NCBI RefSeq assembly: GCF_023721715.1
Contig: NZ_JAMDLG010000001.1
Span: 933,889-997,888, forward strand
Source of the DNA: Parasegetibacter sp. NRK P23
GTDB lineage: Bacteria > Bacteroidota > Bacteroidia > Chitinophagales > Chitinophagaceae
Direction of reading: 5' to 3'
Length of the DNA stretch: 64,000 nt
Shown: piece by piece, positions 1 through 8,294 of the stretch
How positions within the stretch are numbered: the stretch's first letter is position 1
Layout: every line of letters begins with the position of its first letter
The notes under the pieces: generated by a model
Told to the model about the DNA's origin: nothing
Seen by the model: only the letters and a program-made list of their open reading frames with translations
The model's database searches: none
Made by a program: the position numbers and the translations under genes

Positions 1-1162
1 GTACAAATACTACTTCATCGGGATCATCGGAAACCGTTGTTCCCGCGTTGCCCTGTTCTTCACTACCCTCTTCTTTTTTCTTTTCAGAAGGTTTATCGCT
101 GCCTTTTTCGCGGGTCGTCACCGCGTTAATGGGTACGCTCAACACGTTATCGATTCTTTTGGTCTGAATATCAGCGCTGGCGCTCATACCCGGGCGGAAG
201 GGGAAACTTTTAGGGCGGGATGGATCAATCAGGTCCTTGTAACTTTCCGGCAACAGGCGCACATGTACTTTGTAGTTGGTTACTTCGTTGGTAGCGGCGG
301 TGGCGGTAGCTGAAGTAGTGCTGCTGGCGATCTGGGTTACGATCCCTTTGAATTTCCTGTTGGTATAGGCGTCCACTTCCACGATGGCGGAATCGCCGAG
401 GTGTACTTTGGGAATATCGTTTTCACTCACATCCACCTGCACTTCAATGGTATTCATATCGGCGATGCGCATCATTTCGGTACCCGCCATTTGTGCGGTA
501 CCCACTACGCGCTCCCCCTTTTTAACGGCGAGCAGCGACACCACGCCATCCATGGGTGCCACGATCGTGGTTCTGCCGAGGTTCTTATCGGCGCCGCTCA
601 ACTGTGCCTGTGCGTTCTGAACGCTGGCCTCGCTGCTGCGGATGCCCTGCAATGCAGCGTTGTAAGTAGCTTCAGCAGACAAATATGCACTTTGCGCGGT
701 TTCGAATTCCGAGCGGGAAATCACTTTCTGGTCCAGCAATGTTTTTTGCCTGTCGTAAGCTGCTTTCGCCTGCTCCATGGCGGCTTTCTGCCCGGCGAGC
801 TGTGCTTTGGCGTTCTGCACGGAAGCGAGTTGCTGCGTTACATTGGCCGCGGCCTGGTCGCGTTGCGTGGTATAGATATCGGCATAGATGCGCGCGAGCA
901 CCTGCCCTTTGCGTACGCTGTCGCCTTCCTGTACCGTAAGTTCAGTGATCTCCCCGGAGATATCGGGACTCACTTTCACTTCAATTTCAGGATATACTTT
1001 ACCGCTGGCGTTCACCGATTCAATGATGGTGCGGGGTGCGGCTTTCTCTGCGGACACTTTGGTTCCCTCGTCCTTACCCAGCACACCGGCTTTTTTCAGC
1101 ACGATGAGCAGCACGATCAGGGCTACGATAATGATAATGATCCAGCGCAATTTCTTGTTCAT
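1..1162 (-). CDS. Efflux periplasmic adaptor (HlyD/MacA-like), partial at the window edge
   Basis: Membrane-fusion subunit that would link an inner-membrane pump to a TolC channel. The ATG at 1162 opens 387 codons that run off the left edge, so the C-terminus is missing. Seen: a short basic N-terminus, one hydrophobic anchor at about residues 7-22, a barrel-sandwich half with SGKVYPEIEVKVSP near residue 50, a long Gln/Ala-rich coiled-coil hairpin, then the second lipoyl half with the typical APMDGVV turn and a beta-barrel (PFRPGMSA). A charged Lys/Glu/Ser stretch near the visible end looks like a lineage-specific insertion. It lies 36 nt downstream of the TolC gene and is surely co-transcribed. 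The next gene outside the window is probably a MacB-type ABC permease, but an RND pump cannot be excluded. Confidence 0.9.
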   Translation of the reverse strand, partial: MNKKLRWIIIIIVALIVLLIVLKKAGVLGKDEGTKVSAEKAAPRTIIESVNASGKVYPEIEVKVSPDISGEITELTVQEGDSVRKGQVLARIYADIYTTQRDQAAANVTQQLASVQNAKAQLAGQKAAMEQAKAAYDRQKTLLDQKVISRSEFETAQSAYLSAEATYNAALQGIRSSEASVQNAQAQLSGADKNLGRTTIVAPMDGVVSLLAVKKGERVVGTAQMAGTEMMRIADMNTIEVQVDVSENDIPKVHLGDSAIVEVDAYTNRKFKGIVTQIASSTTSATATAATNEVTNYKVHVRLLPESYKDLIDPSRPKSFPFRPGMSASADIQTKRIDNVLSVPINAVTTREKGSDKPSEKKKEEGSEEQGNAGTTVSDDPDEVVFV

Positions 1163-1198
1163 AATAATACTGTTATGATGGTTTTCTCAAGTGTGTGG

Positions 1199-2554
1199 TT
1201 ACAGTTTAAGCCCCTGACCTTTGTAGAATTCGAGTACTTTCATTTTGAAAACGTATTCGAACTGGGCGGATAAGAGGTTTATTTTGGCGGAAGAGAAATT
1301 GTTCTGGGCGATGATCAGATCAATTGTATTCAATAAGCCCACTTCATATCTCTTTTTAGAGAACTCGTATGTCTTCTGAGATGTCTCCACAGCCTTTTTC
1401 TGGGCATTGTATTTTTCAAGTGCGGTAGTGGCGTCTACATAAGCCTGGTAAACATCGCGTTTAAGGTTGAAATTGATCTGCTCCAATTGCAGGGCGACAT
1501 TTTTCGTGTTCAGTACAGATTTCTGATAATTCCCCCTGAATGTATACCCTTGAAACAGCGGGATATTGATACCAATACCAATACTCTCTGCGATATTCTC
1601 ACTCAATTGATCCATATAGGGAACTTTCTCAATCTGTCCGGAAGCGTTCATTTGCCTGTATAAACTAAAATACTGGGTACTGATTCCTCCGCTGGCAGAA
1701 ATAGTGGGCCACTGCATTGCCTTATTGGCTTTCACATAATACTCTGCGGATTGAAGTCGCAGCTTATTGCTCTTTTGGGAGGGCTGATTATTAACTGCGA
1801 TATTGTACACAAGGTCAGGCTGCAGTTCACTGATAGGATCCAGGGGTATCTGATCTACAGGAGGCACCGCCAGTTCAAACGGGGTGGCAACATCAAGGTT
1901 CATCAGCGCCTTGAGCTGAAGTATGGCGGTGTTTACTGCACCATAAGCCGTTACAACAGCGGACGTATCTCTTGCCACTTGTGCTTCCAATTCAGCAGCA
2001 CTCAGTTCCGGCAGGGAACCAGCCTCTACAAGTTTGCGGGTGTTATCCAATTGAGATTTTGTGAGTTCCAGTTGCACATCGGCAACCCTGCGCTGTTCAA
2101 CGGCAAGCAGCGCATCCAGGTATGCCGCAGCCACGCTCAATGATGTATTGTAACGCAAAGCATTCACATCTTCTCTGGTGGCTTCAACTTCTAAAGCCGT
2201 TCCTTTTGTGTTGTAACGGTTGCTGAACCAATTGAAAAGCGTAACCCCGGATTGTAGCCCGTAACTGGATCCAAAGGAGTTTTGCGTAACGATCTCCTGG
2301 GTCGCGAAATCACGGGTTCGTCCAAATCCCCATTGCTGCCCGGAGTTAAATCCAAGCGTTGGGAGCTGCCCCATCCGGCTTTGTTTCAGATTTACTTCGG
2401 CGACTTTGATATCAAGCTGTGCCTGCTTGATCGAAATATTATTTGCCACTGCGTAATCCACGCATTTTTTTAAATCCCATTTTTCCTGCGCCATTCCCTG
2501 GAAGGCGGCCAGCATAGTGATAAGGGTTAAAGGCAACAGTTGTCTTTTTCTCAT
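1199..2554 (-). CDS. TolC family outer-membrane efflux protein
   Basis: Outer-membrane exit duct of a tripartite efflux or type I export system, 451 aa. A signal peptide is visible (MRKRQLLPLTLITMLAAFQGMAQ, with cleavage after about residue 22). The mature start has the family hallmark WDLKKCVDYAVANN, and the rest shows two repeats of long amphipathic helices with the usual pattern (NLKQSRMGQLPTL, then an ending LIIAQNNFSSAKINLLSAQFEYVFKMKVLEFY). Length is usual for the OEP family. It is the first gene of a two-or-more-gene operon with the adaptor that follows it. The substrate cannot be told from sequence. Confidence 0.95.
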   Translation of the reverse strand: MRKRQLLPLTLITMLAAFQGMAQEKWDLKKCVDYAVANNISIKQAQLDIKVAEVNLKQSRMGQLPTLGFNSGQQWGFGRTRDFATQEIVTQNSFGSSYGLQSGVTLFNWFSNRYNTKGTALEVEATREDVNALRYNTSLSVAAAYLDALLAVEQRRVADVQLELTKSQLDNTRKLVEAGSLPELSAAELEAQVARDTSAVVTAYGAVNTAILQLKALMNLDVATPFELAVPPVDQIPLDPISELQPDLVYNIAVNNQPSQKSNKLRLQSAEYYVKANKAMQWPTISASGGISTQYFSLYRQMNASGQIEKVPYMDQLSENIAESIGIGINIPLFQGYTFRGNYQKSVLNTKNVALQLEQINFNLKRDVYQAYVDATTALEKYNAQKKAVETSQKTYEFSKKRYEVGLLNTIDLIIAQNNFSSAKINLLSAQFEYVFKMKVLEFYKGQGLKL

Positions 2555-2656
2555 GCAACAAATTTAAGTGTTCCCGGTACCTGTGAACGCTAATATTGAT
2601 AAGCGGTTAATGGTTTACACCGCCAAATTAACAAATTGTCATTATTCTCCGCATTT

Positions 2657-3829
2657 CTATTCGTTCCAGGTCACTTTTTCAAAAGCCTGCTCCAGGTCCG
2701 CCCATAAGTAATCCGGTTCTTCCAGGCCCACGTAAAGCCGTAGCATACGATGCGCTTCGTTGGCGGGATCGAAATCGGCCGGTTCCAGTGAAGCGCACCT
2801 GGGCATGATAAGCGATTCGTGCCCACCCCAACTTACGGCCATCATGATATGTTTCAATGATTCACAGAATGTGGAAACCTGGGCGTGGCTATGCGCTTTC
2901 ACCACAAAGGTGAGCAATCCGCAGCAACCCTTCATCTGTTTTTTAGCCAGTTCGTATTGGGAAAATGACTGATGGAAGGGGTAGATTATCCTCGAAACCG
3001 CAGGGTGTTTTTCCAGTTTGTCTATCAATTCAACGGCTGAAGCAGCGCTTTTTTCCAGGCGCAGGGGCAGGGTTCTTAACCCCCGCAGCAACAGCCAGGC
3101 ATTAAAAGGCTGAATACCCGCGCCGATATTCAGGTATTCGCTTTCAAAGATCCGGCGCATCATGGCGCGTGTTCCGGTAAGCACGCCCCCGAGGGTATCG
3201 CTGTGGCCGGAAATATATTTGGTGGCGGTTTGCATGGCAATATCAATACCGAGTTCAAGCGGGCGCTGCCAGAGCGGTGTGCAATAGGTATTATCTATGA
3301 TGGTAACGATGCCGCGGGGACGGGCAATACCCGCTATAAAAGCAAGGTCCTGCAACTCATAGGTCCAGCTGTTGGGCGATTCCAGGTAAATCACTTTTGT
3401 TTCCGGGCGGATGGCCGCCTCCACTTCCGCATTGCTGGTGCCGTCCACATAAGTGGTGCGTACACCAAAACGCGGAAAAATATCGTCGAACATTTTCTGC
3501 GACCAGGTATAGGGTTTCCTCACAGAAACAATATGATCACCGGATTTCACCTGGGCAAACACGGCGGCGAAGCTGGCGGCGGCGCCGTTGTTGAAAACGA
3601 GCGCATCTTCTGCGCCATCCAGGGCGGCCAGCTTCTTCCGCAGCATTTCCACAGTCGGATTCAGTCCCCTGCTGTAAAGGTATCCGCTGTATTCATCCGC
3701 AAAAAGTTCTTTCAATTCCGCTACGGTGGCGGCTTTGAAATTGCTGGTCTGCATAATGGGCGGGGCCACGGCATTGTAATACAGTTCCCGCTCTTCGCCC
3801 AGTTCATTTAATATAAAAGAGATGTCCAT
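2657..3829 (-). CDS. PLP-dependent Cys/Met metabolism enzyme (cystathionine gamma-synthase/lyase family)
   Basis: Fold-type I PLP enzyme of the trans-sulfuration family, 390 aa, the usual length. Visible hallmarks: YSRGLNPT near residue 52 (phosphate contact from the neighbouring subunit), NNGAAASFAAV near 80, IDNTYCTP near 178 (PLP-ring Asp, where the family usually reads DNTFATP) and the Schiff-base lysine K204 in TATKYISGHSD. A late SWGGHESL motif is also family-typical. Members include cystathionine gamma-synthase, beta- and gamma-lyases and methionine gamma-lyase; the sequence alone does not settle which. Its ATG directly abuts the stop codon of the upstream permease gene, so the two are co-transcribed, which suggests catabolism or assimilation of an imported sulfur amino acid. 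Confidence 0.9.
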   Translation of the reverse strand: MDISFILNELGEERELYYNAVAPPIMQTSNFKAATVAELKELFADEYSGYLYSRGLNPTVEMLRKKLAALDGAEDALVFNNGAAASFAAVFAQVKSGDHIVSVRKPYTWSQKMFDDIFPRFGVRTTYVDGTSNAEVEAAIRPETKVIYLESPNSWTYELQDLAFIAGIARPRGIVTIIDNTYCTPLWQRPLELGIDIAMQTATKYISGHSDTLGGVLTGTRAMMRRIFESEYLNIGAGIQPFNAWLLLRGLRTLPLRLEKSAASAVELIDKLEKHPAVSRIIYPFHQSFSQYELAKKQMKGCCGLLTFVVKAHSHAQVSTFCESLKHIMMAVSWGGHESLIMPRCASLEPADFDPANEAHRMLRLYVGLEEPDYLWADLEQAFEKVTWNE

Positions 3830-5182
3830 CTATATATTTTTTGAACCCTTCCAACCGGTTCTTTTCATGATAAAAAACAACAACAGGAAAAAGAGAAATA
3901 TCCCCAAACCGTTCACTGCCGCCATGGGATCATCCAGGAAAATACTGACCGCCACAAACAGGTATGCCGCTATGAACAACAACGGTTGCAACGGATACCA
4001 GCCCATTCTATACACCTGGCTATTGCCTTCTCCCTCCTTTCTTATCCGCAACACAAAGATGGTTGCCGCTGAAGTGGCCATACCGATACTGTCAATAAAT
4101 ATCGTATAGTTCAGTATTTTATCGAAGGTCTGGGCGTAAAAAAGCGTAACGATACACAGTGCGGCAAACACCGAGAGCGCAGTGATCACCACCTGTGTTT
4201 TACCGTTTTTTTTCTGAAAGAATCCTGGTAAAACACCGTCTTCGCTCATCGCGAAGATCACCCTGGGGTTACTCATAAGCAACACGTTCACATAGGCCAG
4301 TACGGAAAGAAAGAGCAATACAGACAATACCGTGAATCCTTGTTCCCCGAAAAGTTGCCCTGCCAGTATGGCCGCGATGGATTCGGCGCTTCCAAGGTTT
4401 TGGAACCCGATGATATGAACATAGGTGATATTAATAAGAAGGTACAACCCAATGATGATGGCCAGTCCCAGGAAAATCCCTTTGGGCATTACGGAGGCTG
4501 GATTTTTTACATCCCCCCCGAAATTGATCGTTTGCTGGTAACCGCCATAAGTAAAGGACACCGCGATAAGGCAAATCCCAAATGCTTTTATCATCGGCAA
4601 CCAGCCATTGTGCGCTGCGACATTTGTGGTATTCGTAGCAGTTCCTCCGGAAACGGGATCGGCCAGAAAAAGCGCTGAGATCAGCAACAGCACGAGTCCG
4701 ATCTTTATGATGGTAAGCACATTTTGGGTACGTGCGCTCATCTTCAGTCCCATCAGGTTCACCCCATAAAAAACAATGATACTTCCTGCGGCGATGAGTA
4801 ACCTTATCGCCGTAATATCCGGGCGGTCAGGGAAAAGCACCGCGGCGATGTATTCCGCGCCAATCAGCGCAACCCCTGCTACCGAAGCCGCATTGGAAAC
4901 AAGGATGATACAATTGATAGAGAAGGCCAGGGAAGGATGATAGGCATACGAGAATATTTTATAGTAGCCTCCGGCTACGGGCAACCGCGAACCTATTTCC
5001 GCGAAGGTGAGTGCGCCACACAGGGCCACTATGCCTCCGGCGATCCAGGCGGCGAAGAATATCCAGGGAACACCCGCGCTGGCGGCCACTTTTACCGGTG
5101 TTTTGAAGATGCCCATCCCGATAACAAGACTCACCACAATCATGGTGAGGTCGAAAAGGTTCAGTTGTTTGGTTGTTCGCAT
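3830..5182 (-). CDS. APC-family amino-acid permease
   Basis: Inner-membrane amino-acid transporter of the APC superfamily, 450 aa with about 12 hydrophobic segments. The first helix carries the substrate-backbone motif in MIVVSLVIGMGIFKTP (residues 14-29). Later helices include GGIVALCGALTFAEIGSRLPVAGG and SFTYGGYQQTINFGGDVKNP, both typical of the LAT/AAT branch. It is the first gene of a pair with the Cys/Met PLP enzyme, which suggests a sulfur amino acid or a precursor as cargo, though this is inference from context. The mRNA leader upstream contains a terminator hairpin ending only 33 nt before the ATG, so expression is probably controlled by attenuation. Confidence 0.92.
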   Translation of the reverse strand: MRTTKQLNLFDLTMIVVSLVIGMGIFKTPVKVAASAGVPWIFFAAWIAGGIVALCGALTFAEIGSRLPVAGGYYKIFSYAYHPSLAFSINCIILVSNAASVAGVALIGAEYIAAVLFPDRPDITAIRLLIAAGSIIVFYGVNLMGLKMSARTQNVLTIIKIGLVLLLISALFLADPVSGGTATNTTNVAAHNGWLPMIKAFGICLIAVSFTYGGYQQTINFGGDVKNPASVMPKGIFLGLAIIIGLYLLINITYVHIIGFQNLGSAESIAAILAGQLFGEQGFTVLSVLLFLSVLAYVNVLLMSNPRVIFAMSEDGVLPGFFQKKNGKTQVVITALSVFAALCIVTLFYAQTFDKILNYTIFIDSIGMATSAATIFVLRIRKEGEGNSQVYRMGWYPLQPLLFIAAYLFVAVSIFLDDPMAAVNGLGIFLFFLLLFFIMKRTGWKGSKNI

Positions 5183-5214
5183 GTGTTGGTGCCGGGAAAT
5201 TACGGTAAAGTTTT

Positions 5215-5252
5215 AAAAAACACGGCACCCGGCAAAACACCGGGTACCGTGT
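5215..5252 (-). terminator. Leader terminator (putative attenuator) before the permease
   Basis: On the minus strand the arms 5252-5240 and 5232-5220 form an uninterrupted 13-bp stem with a 7-nt loop, followed directly by six U. The one unusual pair (5226/5246) is a G-U wobble in minus-strand RNA but a C-A mismatch in plus-strand RNA, so the hairpin is built for minus-strand transcription. It ends 33 nt upstream of the permease ATG, with no gene between it and the divergent B12 promoter, so it can only act on the leader of this operon. Confidence 0.8.
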
Positions 5253-5475
5253 TTTTCGGTTGGAACGAAAGGTGAAAATACTGTTGAAGGGAACAAACTC
5301 AGAACGAAGGAAAAGCGCGCTTTTGGGGTGAACCGGTGCCACCGACGTTGTTTTCTACCGGTGTTGGCAGGAAAAAACTTTGCGACCTCCGTTATTTTCT
5401 TCCGGACAAAAGGTGAAAACACACTGATGCACTCGACTCAACACGTGCACCCATTATTTTCCATTTGCTAATTCC
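5253..5475 (-). promoter_or_regulatory. Candidate attenuator leader of the permease operon
   Basis: About 220 nt of leader without a large gene. Segment 5365-5356 (AACACCGGTA, minus strand) can pair with 5246-5236 in the 5' half of the terminator: 8 contiguous pairs, or 10 with one bulge. That would block the terminator. The same segment holds ACCGGT, which also pairs with a second ACCGGT at 5337-5332, giving a mutually exclusive fold. Near the 5' end, ATG at 5464 opens an 8-codon ORF reading Met-Glu-Asn-Asn-Gly-Cys-Thr-Cys-stop (to 5438). A second ORF (ATG 5454, 20 codons) overlaps it. Cysteine-sensing attenuation is inference; a ligand-binding riboswitch of unknown class is the alternative. 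Confidence 0.45.
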
Positions 5476-5495
5476 AAAGGGTATTCCCATCTTTG
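5464..5495 (+). promoter_or_regulatory. Probable promoter of the cobalamin-riboswitch RNA
   Basis: TTTG at 5464-5467, a 20-nt gap and CATCTTTG at 5488-5495 match the Bacteroidota sigma-factor pattern (TTTG/TTG then TAnnTTTG), with one mismatch in the -7 box. The implied start of transcription, about 5501, falls exactly at the 5' edge of the riboswitch aptamer. Confidence 0.55.
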
Positions 5496-5497
5496 CG

Positions 5498-5726
5498 GCG
5501 ACTTTGGTTCCCCCTTACCGGGGGATTAAAAGGGAAGTCCGGTGCAAATCCGGCGCTATCCCCGTAGCTGTAAGTTCCTGGAGGAAGCATTTCCTCCACG
5601 TGTTGGATCTTCATACCACTGGATACTGCTCTCAATAACGCGGCCGCGTAAAGATGTAATCTTTTGAGAAGCACTCCGGGAAGGTGTTCAACATGGAACG
5701 AGCCAGAAGACCTGCCAGGGTCCGTT
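5498..5726 (+). promoter_or_regulatory. Cobalamin (AdoCbl-type) riboswitch
   Basis: The conserved core is easy to read: the 5' segment TTGGTTCCC (5504-5512), a GGGGATTAAAAGGGAA segment, the hairpin GTCCGGTGCAAATCCGGCGC, CCCCGTAGCTGTAAG (about 5560-5574), CCACTGG...ACTGC, GGGAAGG, and the 3' B12 box GCCAGAAGACCTGCC (5702-5716). Extra stem-loops sit between the CCACTGG and GGGAAGG segments. About 115 nt separate the B12 box from the receptor ATG, and I see no U-tailed terminator there, so control is probably at translation. B12 binding would repress the whole downstream uptake/salvage operon. Confidence 0.95.
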
Positions 5727-5840
5727 GTTATCACGAGCTTTCGGGTGAAAAGCCGGAGATGGAAATACTTTATTGCAAAGCGTTTTACATTTCTGTTATT
5801 CATTTTTCCGGGGGTTCATAGTATTCATTTTAAAAGCACT

Positions 5841-7712
5841 ATGACCATGAAACATTTATTCCTAGCAGGCGCGGCCCTGGCTTTCTTTTCTAACGCCAAC
5901 GCACAGCAGGACACAAGCGGCACTTCCATGAACGAAGTGGTCGTTACCGCTACGAAGTTTTCAAGAAAAGCTTCCGAAACAGGAAAGGTTCTTACCGTAA
6001 TCAGTAAAGAAGTACTGGAAAGAAGCGCGGGTAAAGACATCGCGCAGTTGCTGACCGAACAGGCAGGCATCGTAGTGAACGGCGCTACCAGCAACCCTGG
6101 TAAAGACAAATCCCTCTACCTCCGTGGTGCCAAGAACGACTATACGGTTTTCCTGGTAAACGGCGTTCCCGTCAACGATCCAACCGGTGTAGGCGGCGCA
6201 TTTGACATGCGGCTGTTCCCAATCGACCAGATCGAGCGGATTGAAATTCTGAAAGGTGCGCAATCTACCTTGTATGGCTCTGATGCCATTGCCGGCGTTA
6301 TTAACATCATCACCAAAAAAGGAGCAGGCAAACCCGCTCAATTGTACGGCAACCTCGCAGCAGGTTCCTTCGGAACCTTTAAAGCAACTGCTGGCCTGAA
6401 TGGCACAACAGATAAGGTGTCCTACAATATCGGCTTCGTGCACAACGAAACCAAAGGCATCAGCGAAGCCCTAGACAAAACAGGAACCGGCAACTTCGAT
6501 AAAGATGGCTTCCGCAACAACGCCATCAACCTGAGTATTGATGGAGAAGTTATGCCTGGACTGTCAGTGAAACCTTTCTTCCGGTACAGTTATTTCAGCG
6601 GAGCGTACGACGACGGCTCTTATGCCGACGCAGCCAATTCCTATAAATCCAGCCTGCTTTCCACCGGATCTCAATTCCAATGGAAACATGAAAAAGGCAA
6701 TGTGAACGCATTGTTCGGATACGATGAAGTAACCCGCGACTATATTTCAGCCTACCCCTCCGAATTTGATGGCAGGAACCATACTTTGGATGTTTACGGC
6801 AACTATCAATTCAGTCCGAATTTCGAAGTGCTGGCTGGCTTCGACCAACGCTGGTACCGCACCATTCTGCCGGTGATCACGAAGGAGAAAATGCACTCCT
6901 CCAGTCCTTATATAAGTGTATTCCTTAAGAATATCTTCAACACGCTGAATATGGAGTTGGGCGGAAGGTATATTTCAAATTCTGAATTCGGCAGCCACTT
7001 CACCTATAATATCAATCCTTCGGTACTGCTGAACAATAACGTGAAACTGTTCGCCAATCTATCTACGGCTTTCAAGGCCCCGAGCTTATCGCAGTTGTAC
7101 GGTCAATGGGGCGCGAACCCTGATCTTCAGCCCGAGGAATCCGTTACCGGAGAGGCAGGTGTGCAGCTTTCTTTCCTTCAGGACAAAATCAATACCCGGA
7201 TCACCGGATTCACCCGCCACATTGATGATGTTATGATCTACGGCGCGAACGGATACATCAACTTCGACAAACAGGAAGACTATGGGTTTGAAATAGAACC
7301 CACGTTGAAACTTACCAAAAACCTCCAGGTAAACCTGTTTTACACTTTTGTTAATGGAGAAGTATCCACGCAAACCAGTGGTAAAGACACCTCCTACTTC
7401 AACTTACTGCGCAGGCCCAAACATTCAGGTGGCATTACCGCATCGTACCAGCTTACGAAAAAACTTTTTGTAAGCACCAATTACTACACGTACAGCAAAC
7501 GTACGGATATGGATTTCTCTTCCTGGCCCTCCACACAGGTGAACCTGGGCGCGTATGGACTTTGGAACGCCTACGCCGAATACGCCTTCATTCCCGCCAG
7601 ATTGAAAGTATTCGCCGATGTGAAGAACATCCTCGACAAACAATACGAAGAAGTACTTGGTTACAGTACCCAGGGCTTCAACATTACAGCCGGAATCAGT
7701 TTTAAACTATAA
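5841..7712 (+). CDS. btuB: TonB-dependent vitamin B12 receptor (BtuB-like)
   Basis: Outer-membrane gated channel for cobalamin/cobinamide uptake, energised by TonB. From the ATG at 5841 (or 5847) it is about 623 aa, the usual BtuB length, with signal peptide MKHLFLAGAALAFFSNANAQQ. The plug domain runs from about residue 35 to 165 (EVVVTATK, YLRGAKNDYTVFLVNGVPVNDP, RIEILKGAQSTLYGSDAIAGVINIITKKG). The rest is a 22-strand barrel ending in an aromatic-poor GFNITAGISFKL. The reading frame is open back to 5664, but that part lies inside the riboswitch and is not translated. First gene of the B12 salvage operon; the next gene starts 3 nt after its stop. Specificity for B12 rests on the riboswitch and neighbours. 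Confidence 0.93.
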   Translation: MTMKHLFLAGAALAFFSNANAQQDTSGTSMNEVVVTATKFSRKASETGKVLTVISKEVLERSAGKDIAQLLTEQAGIVVNGATSNPGKDKSLYLRGAKNDYTVFLVNGVPVNDPTGVGGAFDMRLFPIDQIERIEILKGAQSTLYGSDAIAGVINIITKKGAGKPAQLYGNLAAGSFGTFKATAGLNGTTDKVSYNIGFVHNETKGISEALDKTGTGNFDKDGFRNNAINLSIDGEVMPGLSVKPFFRYSYFSGAYDDGSYADAANSYKSSLLSTGSQFQWKHEKGNVNALFGYDEVTRDYISAYPSEFDGRNHTLDVYGNYQFSPNFEVLAGFDQRWYRTILPVITKEKMHSSSPYISVFLKNIFNTLNMELGGRYISNSEFGSHFTYNINPSVLLNNNVKLFANLSTAFKAPSLSQLYGQWGANPDLQPEESVTGEAGVQLSFLQDKINTRITGFTRHIDDVMIYGANGYINFDKQEDYGFEIEPTLKLTKNLQVNLFYTFVNGEVSTQTSGKDTSYFNLLRRPKHSGGITASYQLTKKLFVSTNYYTYSKRTDMDFSSWPSTQVNLGAYGLWNAYAEYAFIPARLKVFADVKNILDKQYEEVLGYSTQGFNITAGISFKL

Positions 7713-7715
7713 GTC

Positions 7716-8285
7716 ATGCCTAAAAACATTCAACTCCCTACCTTTATCCTCCTGCTTTTTGTGAGCGTGGTAGCGGCTTCCCGCGTGGCGTTCGGCTTGG
7801 GCGGCTCCCCTATGAGCACCCTCTCTCCCATTGGCGCGATGGCGCTTTTCGGCGGTGCTTATTTCACGGAAAAGTGGAAAGGATACCTGTTCCCGCTGCT
7901 CACTTTGTGGATCAGCGATGTCCTGCTCAACAGGCTCGTATTCTTCAATGAATGGCAGTTGTTCTACGATGGCAGCGTATGGACTTACGCAGCTTTCGCG
8001 ATGATGACCTTCACAGGTTCTCTCCTGAAAAAGATCAACTTCAGGAACGTGTTCGCCGCCACCCTGTTCATCACCCTCATCCATTGGGTTGTGACCGATA
8101 TCGGGGTATGGCAATCGGCGTATGCTTTGTATCCAAAAACAGGGATGGGGTTTGTTGAATGCCTGATCGCCGCCATTCCTTATGAATTGAATTTCCTCGC
8201 CGGAACGCTTGTCTATGGAACCATCATGTTCGGTTCTGCCGAATACATGATCCGCAGAAGATCGCTCCAGGCGCAAAACGCATAA
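7716..8285 (+). CDS. DUF6580-type putative transport membrane protein
   Basis: Small integral membrane protein, 189 aa with about five hydrophobic segments (first at residues 8-28). It carries the family-like signature SPIGAMALFGGAYF near residue 35, then PLLTLWISDVLLNRLVF and a long loop before the last segments. I recognise it as the DUF6580 family, which resembles substrate-binding S components of ECF transporters in size and topology; that likeness is inference. It is translated 3 nt after btuB and precedes a BtuF-like gene. No ABC permease or ATPase for B12 is present, so it is the only candidate inner-membrane component for corrinoid (or cobalt) uptake in this operon. Confidence 0.8.
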   Translation: MPKNIQLPTFILLLFVSVVAASRVAFGLGGSPMSTLSPIGAMALFGGAYFTEKWKGYLFPLLTLWISDVLLNRLVFFNEWQLFYDGSVWTYAAFAMMTFTGSLLKKINFRNVFAATLFITLIHWVVTDIGVWQSAYALYPKTGMGFVECLIAAIPYELNFLAGTLVYGTIMFGSAEYMIRRRSLQAQNA

Positions 8286-8294
8286 AATAATCCT

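Noticed and set aside
401-1273. Long plus-strand ORF opposite the efflux adaptor
   Set aside because: Shadow of the real minus-strand gene, which has all family motifs; His/Phe-rich composition is typical of antisense frames.
5300-5345. GGTGGCACCG in the permease leader, similar to the core of a T-box
   Set aside because: No Stem I, no specifier loop, and T-boxes are not expected in Bacteroidota.
5468-5803. Minus-strand ORF across the riboswitch
   Set aside because: Antisense to a structured RNA, no recognisable protein pattern.
5664-5840. In-frame N-terminal extension of the BtuB-like gene
   Set aside because: It lies in the cobalamin riboswitch; the signal peptide begins at 5841/5847.
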